A stretch of DNA of 64,000 nt, from NCBI RefSeq assembly GCF_025643255.1, contig NZ_CP087112.1, forward strand, positions 1,798,001-1,862,000, written 5' to 3'. How positions within the stretch are numbered: the first letter of the stretch is position 1; each line of letters begins with the position of its first letter. This DNA comes from Halomonas sp. 7T (GTDB lineage Bacteria > Pseudomonadota > Gammaproteobacteria > Pseudomonadales > Halomonadaceae). A program made the translations under genes and the position numbers. This document shows positions 29,146 through 38,803 of the stretch, piece by piece. The notes beneath the pieces are model-generated. The model had not been told where the DNA came from, did no database searches, and saw only the letters and a program-made list of their open reading frames with translations.

Positions 29146-29299
29146 GCAGTGTCCTCCTTCGTCGTGAGGCGCACAGTGTAACGCATGCACTGCCTAAGAG
29201 GGGTAACCTTGTAGAGGCAAAGACCACATCGTGCTAACGTCGTGGGAATATTCGACAACCTTTACGTAGCGTCTGGGACGTTATTGAGGCAGGTGTGCA

Positions 29300-30313
29300 G
29301 TGACAGTAACTGTTTCGATGCACTTCGTGAACAAACTGCTGTATGGCTTAACGGACAGCGTGCCATTCCACAGCCGCTATTTAGAACAGGCGGGCATTTC
29401 GCCTTTTCTGTTAAGCGCACCCAATGGGCGAGTCACCGTTGAGCAGTTTGCCGAGCTTTATCGGCTTATCGCTCTTGAGCTAGACGATGAGACCCCACGA
29501 TTTTTCTCACGCCCGCTACGCTGCGGCACTCTGAAACTACTCTGTTTAAGTCTGCTGGATGCCCCCACCCTACACGTCGCCTTGCACCGCTATACTCAGT
29601 TTTTCAGAATCATGTTGGATGATTTTAGCTACGATTTTACCGTTAACGATGGTGTGGCACGCATGGCCTTAGTGGAGCATGCCGCGCTGCCCGGTAGTCG
29701 CATTTTGATACACGAGCTGATGCTGAAACTGTTCCACGGCATTGCGTCATGGATGATTGCCCGCAAAATACCCCCTGTATTGATGGAGTGTAACTACGCG
29801 CCGCCCTCGTATAATGCTGACTATCTTTATTTCTATCCGGGCAAAGTGCGCTTTAATCAGCCTCAAACCGCTATGTCGTTTGATCAATCGTTACTGAACC
29901 ACCCTATCCGGCAAACCAAACAACATCTGGCCGCCTTTTTACAGCGTGCTCCGGCCGACTGGTTTTATGTCTCATTTGAGGAGCAGCTGTTAACCCACCG
30001 AGTACGCGAACATCTAAGACGCCACTTACCTGCGGCGGCCAACGTTTCCCATGTGGCCGACGCGCTGCACATGTCGGTACGCACGCTGTCACGCCGATTA
30101 AAGGTAGAAGGCACACATTTCCAAGCCGTCAAAGATGAGTTTCGTCGAGATTATGCGGTTCAGGCACTAACCTGCAGCGCTCAGCCGCTTGCCTCTATTG
30201 CCGACACCCTTGGATTTGAAGACTTAGCCTGCTTTAGCAGGGCCTTTAAGCAGTGGACCGGCAATTCGCCCGCCGCCTATCGAAAAGCCCCGACGGCAGG
30301 CATCAAGCGATAG
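29300..30313 (+). CDS. AraC-family transcriptional regulator
   Basis: 337 aa. The N-terminal ~200 residues match the 'arabinose-binding-like' (PF12625) effector domain found in OruR/ArgR-type and lipid-related AraC proteins, with LCLSLLDAPTLHVALHRYTQFF. The C-terminal double helix-turn-helix spans about 235-330, with VADALHMSVRTLSRRLKVEG and the second motif FEDLACFSRAFKQWTGNSPAAYR. Convergent with the acyl-CoA ligase gene, 4 nt apart, so it probably controls the catabolic set at 30.3-37.2 kb. The start is uncertain: GTG 29300 or ATG 29318. Confidence 0.88.
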   Translation: MTVTVSMHFVNKLLYGLTDSVPFHSRYLEQAGISPFLLSAPNGRVTVEQFAELYRLIALELDDETPRFFSRPLRCGTLKLLCLSLLDAPTLHVALHRYTQFFRIMLDDFSYDFTVNDGVARMALVEHAALPGSRILIHELMLKLFHGIASWMIARKIPPVLMECNYAPPSYNADYLYFYPGKVRFNQPQTAMSFDQSLLNHPIRQTKQHLAAFLQRAPADWFYVSFEEQLLTHRVREHLRRHLPAAANVSHVADALHMSVRTLSRRLKVEGTHFQAVKDEFRRDYAVQALTCSAQPLASIADTLGFEDLACFSRAFKQWTGNSPAAYRKAPTAGIKR

Positions 30314-30317
30314 CCGT

Positions 30318-31970
30318 TTATATTTCCGTGCGGATACGCTTTTTATCCAGTTTGCCGACGCTGGTTTTGGGAATTTCATCGACCATACGGATAAGCGATG
30401 GAATGCCCCAGCGGTTGATAGCGCCCTGCTCGACGAACTGCTCCATAAAGGCTTGCACCTCCTCTGCCGTGGGTGGGTTCTTCAGATCGCTGGGCACCAC
30501 TAACGCAGCCGGGCGCTCTCCCCATTTATCATCGGCAACGCCAATCACAGCCACCTCAGCAACGCCTGGGCACTGGCTGATATAGCTTTCCAGCTCAAGC
30601 GATGAGAGCCACTCCCCGCCGGTCTTAATAACATCTTTAATGCGGTCACTAATGGCTAAGAAGCCGTGCTCGTCAATGGAGCCCACATCGCCCGTATGTA
30701 GCCAACCATCACGCCATAACTCTTCGCTGCGCTTTTCTTCTTTGTAGTAGGCCTGAGTGAGCCAGGGTGCTTGGGCACGTACTTCGCCGACACTTTGGCC
30801 ATCATGGGGTAGCGGTTTGCCGTCAGTATCGACCACTTGCAACTTCACCAAGGGCACTGGTAGGCCAGCCTTGCAGCGCCAAGGAAGCTGGGTATCGAAG
30901 TTCGCCTCACCCACCTCACGGGGCAGAATATCCGCCGTGAGCAGCGGGCAGGTTTCCGACATACCGTAGGCGCTGCGTGTATCAATACCCAGCGACCAAG
31001 CACGGCTGGCCAGCGCTTGAGTGAGAGCACTGCCGCCTACCAGCACTTTCCAGCCACTTAGGTCTACTTTTTTCGACGCAATCGCATCCGCACTGACCAC
31101 CATGTTCAGCAGCGTGGGGACGCAGTGAGAAAAATCGACCTTTTCACTGACCAGCAGCTTCACAAGCATCTCGGGCTCGTATTTTCCGGGATACACCTGG
31201 GTGGCCCCCATCAGCGTCGCGGTATAGGGCACGCCCCATGCATGCACATGGAACATCGGCGTGATGGGCATGTAGACCTTATCACGATTGAGCAGCTCAA
31301 AGCCCGGCGCCTGGAAGGTACTGGCTTCACCCAGGGTATGCAGCACTAACTGTCGATGCGTAAAAAACACCCCTTTGGGATTACCGGTAGTGCCTGTGGT
31401 ATAGAACAGCGTGGCCACGGCATTTTCATCAAAGATAGGGAAATCGTAATGACTGAGTTGCTCACTTAATAACGCCTCAAACTCCCCCACCAGAGGTAAC
31501 GACGTGTTGACGTCTCTCGCCTCCTCCTGGCACAGCATGTAACCGTGAATATTGGGTAACTTATCCGCAAGAGGCTCAAGCAGTGGCACAAAGTCTTCGT
31601 GCACCAGTACGAACACATCTTCGGCGTGCTCCATGGTGTACAGAATCTGCTCGGGCGCTAAGCGCACGTTCACCGTGTGTAGCACAGCGCCAATCATGGG
31701 AATGGCGAAGAAGCATTCAAGGTAGCGGTGGCTGTCCCAATCCAGAACGGCCACCACATCCCCTGCTTTTACGCCCTTTGCCGTTAGCGTATGGGCAAGC
31801 TGATGCACCCGTTCGCGAAAACGTCGGTAATCGTGGCGGCACTGGTCGCGATAAACAATTTGGTTGTTACCCGCCATACGCACGCCTGACTCAAGCAAGT
31901 CGCCGATTAACAGTGGAGAATTAGTCGCGGAAGGCGTTGGAGGAATAATCTTGGGCGTTATCGTCGACAT
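30318..31970 (-). CDS. Acyl-CoA ligase (AMP-forming), medium/long-chain type
   Basis: 550 aa ANL-family enzyme that activates a carboxylic acid to its CoA thioester with ATP. The P-loop-like motif is LFYTTGTTGNPKGV, then AYGMSETCPL, GWLHTGDVG, SDRIKDVIKTGGEW and the C-terminal PKTSVGKLDKK lysine region. The pattern is that of AlkK/FadD-like ligases. Last gene of a minus-strand set with thiolase, acyl-CoA dehydrogenase, a second ligase and a binding protein. AAGGTGAG precedes the ATG. Confidence 0.93.
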   Translation of the reverse strand: MSTITPKIIPPTPSATNSPLLIGDLLESGVRMAGNNQIVYRDQCRHDYRRFRERVHQLAHTLTAKGVKAGDVVAVLDWDSHRYLECFFAIPMIGAVLHTVNVRLAPEQILYTMEHAEDVFVLVHEDFVPLLEPLADKLPNIHGYMLCQEEARDVNTSLPLVGEFEALLSEQLSHYDFPIFDENAVATLFYTTGTTGNPKGVFFTHRQLVLHTLGEASTFQAPGFELLNRDKVYMPITPMFHVHAWGVPYTATLMGATQVYPGKYEPEMLVKLLVSEKVDFSHCVPTLLNMVVSADAIASKKVDLSGWKVLVGGSALTQALASRAWSLGIDTRSAYGMSETCPLLTADILPREVGEANFDTQLPWRCKAGLPVPLVKLQVVDTDGKPLPHDGQSVGEVRAQAPWLTQAYYKEEKRSEELWRDGWLHTGDVGSIDEHGFLAISDRIKDVIKTGGEWLSSLELESYISQCPGVAEVAVIGVADDKWGERPAALVVPSDLKNPPTAEEVQAFMEQFVEQGAINRWGIPSLIRMVDEIPKTSVGKLDKKRIRTEI

Positions 31971-32047
31971 AAATACTCACCTTTTTGATTGTGTTGGCAA
32001 AATTAACCTATGCGTTCAAGAAGTAACCTTTACGCCTGAGCCCAGAA

Positions 32048-33235
32048 TCACCAGCGCTCAATCAGCAGTGCAATGCCCTGCCCACCGCCGATACACAGCG
32101 TCACTAGGCCAAAACGGCCCCCGGTACGCTCTAATTCATGCAAGGCTTTTAAGATTAAGATAGCGCCGGTGGCGCCCACCGGGTGTCCAAGCGCTACTGC
32201 GCCGCCGTTGGGATTAAGTTTTTCCAAAGGAAAACCCAGCGTGTCGGCAACGGCCATTGCTTGAGCCGCAAAGGCTTCATTGGACTCAATGACATCGATA
32301 TCGTTGATGTGCAGCCCCGCTTGCTGAAGGCAGCGCTTAACGGCGGGTATTGGCCCCAGCCCCATCAGCGAAGGCTCTACACCGGCCGTTGTAGCCACCC
32401 GCAGCCGTGCACGCGGGGTTAAGCCACGCGCCTTGGCTTCCTCTGCGTGGGCCAGCACTAACGACGCCGCACCATCATTAATACCCGAGGCGTTACCCGC
32501 CGTCACGATCCCATCTTTTTTGAAGGCCGGCTTAAGACGGGCTAAATCGCTAAGCGTTACGCCTTCGCGCACGTGTTCATCGCGTTTAAAGGAGATCGTC
32601 TGTTTGCCTTGGGCAACCTCAACCGCCACGATTTGCTCATCAAAGCGCCCTTCGGCAATAGCTCGAGCCGCCTTGTGGTGGCTATCGACGGCAAACTGAT
32701 CCAGCTGCTCGCGGGTTAAGCCATACTGCTTAGCAATATTTTCGGCCGTCATACCCATGTGCCCGCTGCCAAACGGGTCGCTGAGAATACCTAGGGTAAG
32801 ATCCTGAATATTGGCATCCCCCATGCGTATTCCATTACGCGCCTGGGGTGGCAGCACATAGGCACCTCGCGACATGGACTCTGCCCCACCCGCTAGCGCC
32901 AGACGACTATCGCCCAGTGCAATTTGTTGGGCAGCCGACACCACGGCTTGCACACCGGAACCACACAGCCGGTTCACGTTAAAGGCGCCCGCTTCTTTGG
33001 TAGCACCGGCATTCAATGCAATGTGACGCGCAAGATACGCATCCTGGGGGCCGGTGGTAATAATGTGCCCATACACCGAGTGGTCAATATCCTCGCCCAC
33101 CACTCCCGCCCGACGCAGCGCTTCCTGAGCAGTAATCGTCCCTAGCTCAAAAGGCGCCAGCGATGAGAGTGTGCCCCCAAATCCTCCAATGGCAGTGCGT
33201 GCACCGCCCAAAATGACAACGCTATCCAGCTGCAT
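32048..33235 (-). CDS. Beta-ketothiolase / acetyl-CoA C-acyltransferase
   Basis: 395 aa thiolase. Nucleophile Cys91 in VNRLCGSGVQ; His in ALGHPVGATG; second Cys in LCIGGGQG. The long ORF matches degradative and biosynthetic thiolases of the BktB/PhaA type, so chain-length preference is not clear. It is 35 nt from the acyl-CoA dehydrogenase gene. TTAAGGAG precedes the ATG. Confidence 0.93.
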   Translation of the reverse strand: MQLDSVVILGGARTAIGGFGGTLSSLAPFELGTITAQEALRRAGVVGEDIDHSVYGHIITTGPQDAYLARHIALNAGATKEAGAFNVNRLCGSGVQAVVSAAQQIALGDSRLALAGGAESMSRGAYVLPPQARNGIRMGDANIQDLTLGILSDPFGSGHMGMTAENIAKQYGLTREQLDQFAVDSHHKAARAIAEGRFDEQIVAVEVAQGKQTISFKRDEHVREGVTLSDLARLKPAFKKDGIVTAGNASGINDGAASLVLAHAEEAKARGLTPRARLRVATTAGVEPSLMGLGPIPAVKRCLQQAGLHINDIDVIESNEAFAAQAMAVADTLGFPLEKLNPNGGAVALGHPVGATGAILILKALHELERTGGRFGLVTLCIGGGQGIALLIERW

Positions 33236-33269
33236 GTGAACTCCTTAATCATGGCGCACGGCTGAGGGC

Positions 33270-34412
33270 TTATGCGACTTTTCCCAGCAGCGAACGCGCA
33301 ACAACTTCTTTCATAATTTCCGAACTACCGGCATAAATAGTTTGTACGCGGGCGTCCAAGTAAAAGCGTGAAATGGGGTATTCATGGGTATAGCCATAAC
33401 CACCGAACAGCTGAAGGCAACGATCAACAGCACGGCACTGGAGCTCGCTAAGCTGTAGTTTTAGGATAGCTGCATCCGTGCTGGTCATCGTGCCATGGCG
33501 GTACTTATCGACACATTGATCAAAATACGCCCGCGCCATGTCCAGCTGCGCTTTTATTTCAGCCAGCGTGAAGCGAGTATTTTGGAAGTCAGCCACCCTC
33601 TGGCCAAAGGCGTGGCGCTGGGTCACGTAATCAAGCGTCAACGCGAGCGCCCCTTCAACGGCACCCAGCGCTTGGGCGCCTACCCCTAACCGCTCCCGGG
33701 GCAGTTCTTGCATCAAGTAACGAAAACCCGCGCCTTCTTCGCCCAGTAAGGCGCTGTGTGGCAACAACAGTTGGTCAAACGCCAGTTCTGCCGTGTCGCT
33801 GGCATGCTGGCCAATTTTCTTGATCGGCTTACCCCGCGAAAAACCAGGTAACGTCGTGTCTACCAAAAATAGCGACACCCCTTTCGCCCCTGCCGTGGGG
33901 TCGGTTTTCGCACACACGATCACTAGGTCGGCCACTTGGCCATTGGTAATAAACAGCTTGCTGCCATTCAATATCCAGCCATCAGCCGTTTTGCTTGCGC
34001 GGGTTTTCATCGCCGCTAAGTCGCTACCGGCGTGGGGCTCGCTCATGGCGATGGCGCCCAGGCATTCGCCTTGGGCCATGGCGGGCAGCCACGTTTCACG
34101 CTGCTCGTTGGTGCCTAGATTTTGAAGATAGGGCATTACAATATTGGCGTGGATGTTATAAGCGCTGGCTAACCCGCCAAAGCCTTGGCGAGAGATCTCC
34201 TCAAGCGCCAGCTGGGTAATAGCAATATCAGCGCCAGCGCCCCCCCAGGTATCGTCAAGATCAATCCCTAATAACCCGGCCGCCCCTAGCGCTCTCCACA
34301 GTGAACGGGGTATTTCTCCAGCCTCCTCCCACTGTTGGTAAAAAGGCGCGACCTCTTGCGCTAAACAGCGCGAAATCATGGCATGAAACAGCTCGTTGGT
34401 TTGGGCGTCCAT
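33270..34412 (-). CDS. Acyl-CoA dehydrogenase
   Basis: 380 aa FAD enzyme catalysing the first oxidation of an acyl-CoA. FAD motifs: AMSEPHAGSDLAAMKT and FITNGQVADL. The C-terminal catalytic loop reads IYAGSSEIMKE instead of YEGT, so the usual MCAD glutamate is Ala; Glu253 in GAVEGAL is placed like the base of long-chain and isovaleryl-CoA dehydrogenases. This hints at long- or branched-chain substrates. It starts 2 nt after the upstream ligase stop, with AAGGAG inside that gene's end, so translation is likely coupled. Confidence 0.93.
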   Translation of the reverse strand: MDAQTNELFHAMISRCLAQEVAPFYQQWEEAGEIPRSLWRALGAAGLLGIDLDDTWGGAGADIAITQLALEEISRQGFGGLASAYNIHANIVMPYLQNLGTNEQRETWLPAMAQGECLGAIAMSEPHAGSDLAAMKTRASKTADGWILNGSKLFITNGQVADLVIVCAKTDPTAGAKGVSLFLVDTTLPGFSRGKPIKKIGQHASDTAELAFDQLLLPHSALLGEEGAGFRYLMQELPRERLGVGAQALGAVEGALALTLDYVTQRHAFGQRVADFQNTRFTLAEIKAQLDMARAYFDQCVDKYRHGTMTSTDAAILKLQLSELQCRAVDRCLQLFGGYGYTHEYPISRFYLDARVQTIYAGSSEIMKEVVARSLLGKVA

Positions 34413-34414
34413 GC

Positions 34415-35968
34415 TTACTCCTTGAGATCTTGACGAAGATGGCGCTTGAGGATTTTACCCGCCGTACTTTTGGGCAGCGTGTCGGCAAACACCACGCGCT
34501 TAGGCACTTTATAGGGAGCGATTAAGCTTTTCGCATGGTGAATCAGCTCATCTTCGCTAACCCTTTGGCCCTCTTTCACCACAACGACCGCAGTAATGGC
34601 CTCTATCCATTTTTCATCGGGCAGGCCAACCACCGCCACCTCCGAAATAGCAGTATGCTTGAAAAGGGCTTCTTCCACTTCACGACTCGCTACCAGTACG
34701 CCGCCGGTATTAATCACATCTTTAATGCGATCAACCACATACAGATAGCCTGCTTCATCGAAATAGCCCACGTCGCCAGAGTGGAACCAACCGCCCTGAA
34801 AAGCCTCGGCGGTCATATCAGGTTTATCCCAATACCCCGTCATCAACTGTGGCGAGCGGTGAACAATCTCTCCATGTTCGCCAGGCGGCACGTCGTTCAT
34901 ATCTAAATCGACGATGCGGGTTTCTACGGTGAGGATTGGCCGCCCTGCTGAGGCGGGGCGCTCTGTATGCTCTTCTGGACGCAACACTGTGGCTAAAGGG
35001 GCAATCTCACTCTGCCCATAGCAGTTATAAAGCCCCACCCCATGAAAGCGCTGCTGCATCTCTTCTAAAACGGGCACCGGCATGATCGAGGCCCCATAAT
35101 AGGCTTTTGTAAGGCTGGTTAAATCAAACTGATCAAACGTCGCGTGGCGCAGCAGGCTGATCCAGACGGTAGGCGGTGCAAAAAACGAGGCGATATTATG
35201 CTCTGAAATCGCAGCGAGACAGCTCTCTGGAAGCGGTGCTTCCAGTAGATAAACGGGTGCACCCAGCAGCAAGGCGGGCATTAAAAAAACATGCATCTGC
35301 GCCGAATGGTAAAGCGGCAAAGCAGCCAACATAGCGTCGTTGCTGTCTATATCCAGCTCAACCATGCAGGCCATGTATTCCGCCATTAGCGCCTGATGAC
35401 TCATCATCGCGGCTTTGGGCGCCGCCGTGGTGCCCGAGGTATAAAGCAACTGGGCTAAGCTACTGCCTTCCAGCGCTACCTCTGGCTCATGGTCTGCTTG
35501 AGACGTGCGTGCACAGGCCAGCACGTCAAAGTCTGTTTGGTCGCCTTCATCAGCGGCGTAAAGGGTTCCCTCTATGGTTAAACCCAAACCTTGTGTCGCT
35601 TCAGCGACTTTATCGGCTAGCACAGTATCGCTGAGCAGCCCTTTCGCCCCCGACTGCTCCAGGATATAACGCAGCTCTTCGCTGCTAAGCGCAAAGTTAA
35701 TGGGCACATGCACAAGCCCGGCCTTTGTGGCTGCCAGCCAAGCAATCACGTAGGCATCTGAGTTCTTGCCGTATACCGCCAGCCGATCCCCAGGAGATAG
35801 ACCCGCCTTTAGCAGGCCATTGGCAACTTGATTAGCGGCACTGTTAAGCGCTTGATAATTCCACGAACGCTCACCAAAGGTCAGCGCTGGCCGCTGTGCG
35901 TACTTGCGAGCGCTGCGATTTAACGCAGCGCCGATGGTATTACGGTGGATTAAATGCGTGTTCGACAT
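34415..35968 (-). CDS. Acyl-CoA synthetase (AMP-forming), second ligase of the cluster
   Basis: 517 aa ANL-family ligase. ATP motifs LLYTSGTTAAPKA and YGQSEIAPL, then GWFHSGDVGYFDE, DRIKDVINTGG and the C-terminal lysine in PKSTAGKILKRHLR. It differs clearly from the ligase at 30318, so the operon carries two activating enzymes, perhaps for two acids or two steps. The gap to the next upstream gene is 39 nt. AAGGAC precedes the ATG. Confidence 0.93.
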   Translation of the reverse strand: MSNTHLIHRNTIGAALNRSARKYAQRPALTFGERSWNYQALNSAANQVANGLLKAGLSPGDRLAVYGKNSDAYVIAWLAATKAGLVHVPINFALSSEELRYILEQSGAKGLLSDTVLADKVAEATQGLGLTIEGTLYAADEGDQTDFDVLACARTSQADHEPEVALEGSSLAQLLYTSGTTAAPKAAMMSHQALMAEYMACMVELDIDSNDAMLAALPLYHSAQMHVFLMPALLLGAPVYLLEAPLPESCLAAISEHNIASFFAPPTVWISLLRHATFDQFDLTSLTKAYYGASIMPVPVLEEMQQRFHGVGLYNCYGQSEIAPLATVLRPEEHTERPASAGRPILTVETRIVDLDMNDVPPGEHGEIVHRSPQLMTGYWDKPDMTAEAFQGGWFHSGDVGYFDEAGYLYVVDRIKDVINTGGVLVASREVEEALFKHTAISEVAVVGLPDEKWIEAITAVVVVKEGQRVSEDELIHHAKSLIAPYKVPKRVVFADTLPKSTAGKILKRHLRQDLKE

Positions 35969-36007
35969 GCCAAGTCCTTGTTAGTGTTGTGCTTGATTGG
36001 CAGGGCG

Positions 36008-37237
36008 TTAGCTATTAACGAGCGGGCAAACGCTTTCAGATAGCGGCCGAAACGCCTCTTCGGCGGGAATAGTGCGCACCACTCGGAAAAGGTCGTCTTC
36101 GTCTGCAGACTCATCCGGCGATTTCACCTCAACCAGATACATGTCGTGCACCATGCGGCCGTCTTCGCGGATATAGCCGTTGGTGGCAAAAATATCGTTA
36201 ATTGGGGTATCTGCCATCTGTTGGCGAACCGTTTGGGTATCGTCTGTACCCGTGGCTTCAATCGCTTCTAAATAGTGGAGGGTACTAGAGTAGATGCCCG
36301 CGTGAACCATGGTTGGCATACTGCCAGTACGCTCGCGGAAGCGCTCTGCCCAGGCACGCGTTTCTTCGTTTAAATCGTAGTACCAGGCCTTTGTGAACTG
36401 TAGCCCCTGGGCATTTTCTAACCCAATGCTGCGTATATCCGTGCTGAACAGCACCATGCCCGCTAAAATTTGGCCAGCTTGAGTAATACCAAACTCTCCA
36501 GCTGTTTGAACGGCATTAATGGTATCGCCGCCAGCATTATTTAGGGCAATAACGTCAGCGCCAGACGCTTGGGCCTGGAGCATAAAAGAGGAGAAATCAT
36601 TATTTGGGAAAGGGTGTCGCGCGCGCCCCACAACCGTGCCACCGTTTTCGGTAACCACACGCTCCACATCTGCCTCAAGGGCATGGCCAAACGAGTAGTC
36701 GGCACTTAACAGGTACCAGTTCTTGTAACCCTCGTCGGTAATGGCTTTTGCCGTACCGTTGGACATCGCCCAGGTATCATAGACCCAGTGGATATGATTA
36801 GGAGAGCAGTGCTCGTTAGTCACCCCAGAAGATACTGCGCCATTCACCAGGCCCAGTTTATCCGCGTCTTCTAAAAGCCTAACAGCCGCCAATGTGACCG
36901 ATGATGCCACTAAGCCTGTGACCATATCGACATTGCGCTCATCAATCCATTCGCGCACAACGCTTGACCCTACATCGGGGCTATTACGATCATCAGCACT
37001 GAAAACCACAATGTTGGCACCGTGCACGCTGCCACCCACATCTTCAATCGCCATTTCAATGGCGTCTTGCCCTAGAGGACCAATGGGATCTCGATAAACA
37101 CCTGACATATCAGCTAAGTAGCCAATTCGAATTTCATTATCTGAAATCCCATCGCTAGCAAAAGCACTCGGTGTAACACTGGCAGCCAGCAGGGCAGCCG
37201 ATAGCGTAGAAAGAGTAAAATTTCGAGTTAGTTGCAT
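36008..37237 (-). CDS. Branched-chain-amino-acid-type ABC solute-binding protein
   Basis: 409 aa. An Ala-rich Sec signal peptide with cleavage after PSAFA (about residue 27) sends it to the periplasm. The mature protein has the type I periplasmic-binding fold: IRIGYLADMSGVYRD, then AIEMAIEDVGG and DVIALNNAGGDT. This is the LivJ-like family, which binds amino acids, short amides or aromatic and other carboxylates. No permease or ATPase gene is in the window. It heads the ligase-dehydrogenase-thiolase set, so its ligand is probably the acid degraded there. No strong ribosome-binding site is seen; the start is set by the signal peptide. Confidence 0.9.
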   Translation of the reverse strand: MQLTRNFTLSTLSAALLAASVTPSAFASDGISDNEIRIGYLADMSGVYRDPIGPLGQDAIEMAIEDVGGSVHGANIVVFSADDRNSPDVGSSVVREWIDERNVDMVTGLVASSVTLAAVRLLEDADKLGLVNGAVSSGVTNEHCSPNHIHWVYDTWAMSNGTAKAITDEGYKNWYLLSADYSFGHALEADVERVVTENGGTVVGRARHPFPNNDFSSFMLQAQASGADVIALNNAGGDTINAVQTAGEFGITQAGQILAGMVLFSTDIRSIGLENAQGLQFTKAWYYDLNEETRAWAERFRERTGSMPTMVHAGIYSSTLHYLEAIEATGTDDTQTVRQQMADTPINDIFATNGYIREDGRMVHDMYLVEVKSPDESADEDDLFRVVRTIPAEEAFRPLSESVCPLVNS

Positions 37238-37458
37238 TGTTATTAACCTGTCTATTGTTGTTATTGGATAGGCCTTAATGGCGCTTTAGGCCATGGCTCT
37301 TTTTCATAGTAAGAGTAAACATCGCTTATCTGTTTACCTATCAAGCCAGTTTTTTTGCAATTCGTGCCATTCGTTACCGTCATCTATTGTCATGATCCAT
37401 TAGTCGATGCCGCTTACCATCGTTACAATAGGGTTTTGCCGTTGAGTAGGAGCAAGGT

Positions 37459-38310
37459 GTGGGCACACCCTATACAGATGAATTTTTACCCGACGCGCTG
37501 CAATTTCGTCCCGAGTCGCCGCTGGTGGATATTGGCGCAAACCTGACCCACGAGAGCTTTCAGCGTGACCTTGCTGATGTCATTGCCAGAGCGAAAGCAG
37601 CCAATGTGACTGCGCTGATTGTTACCGGCACTGATATCGAACATGCCGAACAAGCAGTTGCTATGGCGCAGCAGTTTAAAGGCGTATACGCAACCGCAGG
37701 GGTTCACCCTCATGACGCCAAAGGCTGGAACAGCGATGTAGCGCACCAACTGAAAGCGCTTCACGGGCAGCCTGAAGTTGTCGCTGTTGGTGAGTGCGGG
37801 CTGGACTTTAACCGCAACTTTTCGACACCTCAGGCGCAAGAGCGAGCCTTTGAAGCTCAGTTAGGTTTAGCCGTTGAAAGCGGTTTGCCACTTTTCTTGC
37901 ATGAGCGCGATGCGGGCCAACGCATGAAAGAGATGCTGCGCAGCTGGCGCGATGATATCAGCCAAGCAGTTATTCACTGTTTTACCGCTGACCGCGCGAC
38001 CCTGCATGGATACCTTGACCTTGACCTGCACATTGGTTTAACCGGCTGGATTTGCGACGAACGTCGAGGCCACTCCCTTCGCTCGCTGGTTAACGATATT
38101 CCCCTTGAGCGTTTGATGGTGGAAACCGACTGCCCTTATCTGCTGCCCCGCAACCTTCCTGCAAAATTGAAAGGGCGCCGACACGAGCCAGCCCTGCTAC
38201 CCTGGATTGTAAAAGAAATTGCCCTTTGGCATAACGTAAGCGAAACAGAGCTAGGCGAGGCAACCACCCGCACGGCTCAGCGTTTTTTCCGCATTGACGC
38301 AGCATCTTAA
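37459..38310 (+). CDS. TatD family metal-dependent hydrolase
   Basis: 283 aa TIM-barrel hydrolase. Metal ligands are visible in DIGANLTHESF (TatD proteins usually have DxHxH; here NLTH as in TatD proper), GECGLDFNR, FLHERDA, IHCFTADRA and METDCPYL. TatD enzymes have 3'-5' exonuclease or deoxyribonuclease activity. It starts at GTG with AGGAG placed correctly. It is followed 13 nt later by the gene for an exonuclease-like protein. Confidence 0.93.
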   Translation: MGTPYTDEFLPDALQFRPESPLVDIGANLTHESFQRDLADVIARAKAANVTALIVTGTDIEHAEQAVAMAQQFKGVYATAGVHPHDAKGWNSDVAHQLKALHGQPEVVAVGECGLDFNRNFSTPQAQERAFEAQLGLAVESGLPLFLHERDAGQRMKEMLRSWRDDISQAVIHCFTADRATLHGYLDLDLHIGLTGWICDERRGHSLRSLVNDIPLERLMVETDCPYLLPRNLPAKLKGRRHEPALLPWIVKEIALWHNVSETELGEATTRTAQRFFRIDAAS

Positions 38311-38323
38311 TAGGAGTGATAGC

Positions 38324-38803
38324 GTGGCTGATTATCCAGGATTTATTGCCATTGAGACGGGCGACGAAGATGGCTTGCCACTGGTTATTGCCTGGTCACT
38401 GCCGGATGGTCGTATCAAGCAGACCCTGATCCAGCCTGATGATAGCTGGATCACTGAAGATACCAATGTCATGGGGGCTTACAGTATTGAAGAGCTTGAG
38501 AGCTTGGGCGTTAGCCCGCTAGATGTAATTCGAGAGCTAGAGACTGATTATTTTTCAGCAACGCTCTATACCAGTGACAACGGTGAGGATGAAGCTGCCA
38601 TAGCACGCCTGTTTGATACTTACGGGCTTGACCCGTTTATTGAATTGGCACCTGCCAACGTGCTTTACGATAAGGTTAGCGCTAGTGAATGGCATAGGCT
38701 GCGCAGTGAAACCTTCAATGACCTAGGTCTTGAACCCATGCGGCCAGAAGACGAAATCACCGTCATGCTTTCTTTGCACCAACGGCTTACCGAGCAAGAT
38801 TAA
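38324..38803 (+). CDS. Degenerate DEDD 3'-5' exonuclease-like protein
   Basis: 159 aa from GTG 38324, which has AGGAG seven nucleotides upstream. The layout follows DnaQ-like exonucleases: an initial FIAIETG strand where active enzymes have D-x-E, then LPLVIAWSLPDGRI, a central IARLFDTYGL segment, and a C-terminal helix with LSLHQRL. The first catalytic Asp appears replaced by Ala and the C-terminal HxxxxD motif is not evident, so the protein may have lost nuclease activity. The relationship is a pattern judgement, not a search result. It overlaps the convergent epmC end by 4 nt. Confidence 0.65.
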   Translation: MADYPGFIAIETGDEDGLPLVIAWSLPDGRIKQTLIQPDDSWITEDTNVMGAYSIEELESLGVSPLDVIRELETDYFSATLYTSDNGEDEAAIARLFDTYGLDPFIELAPANVLYDKVSASEWHRLRSETFNDLGLEPMRPEDEITVMLSLHQRLTEQD

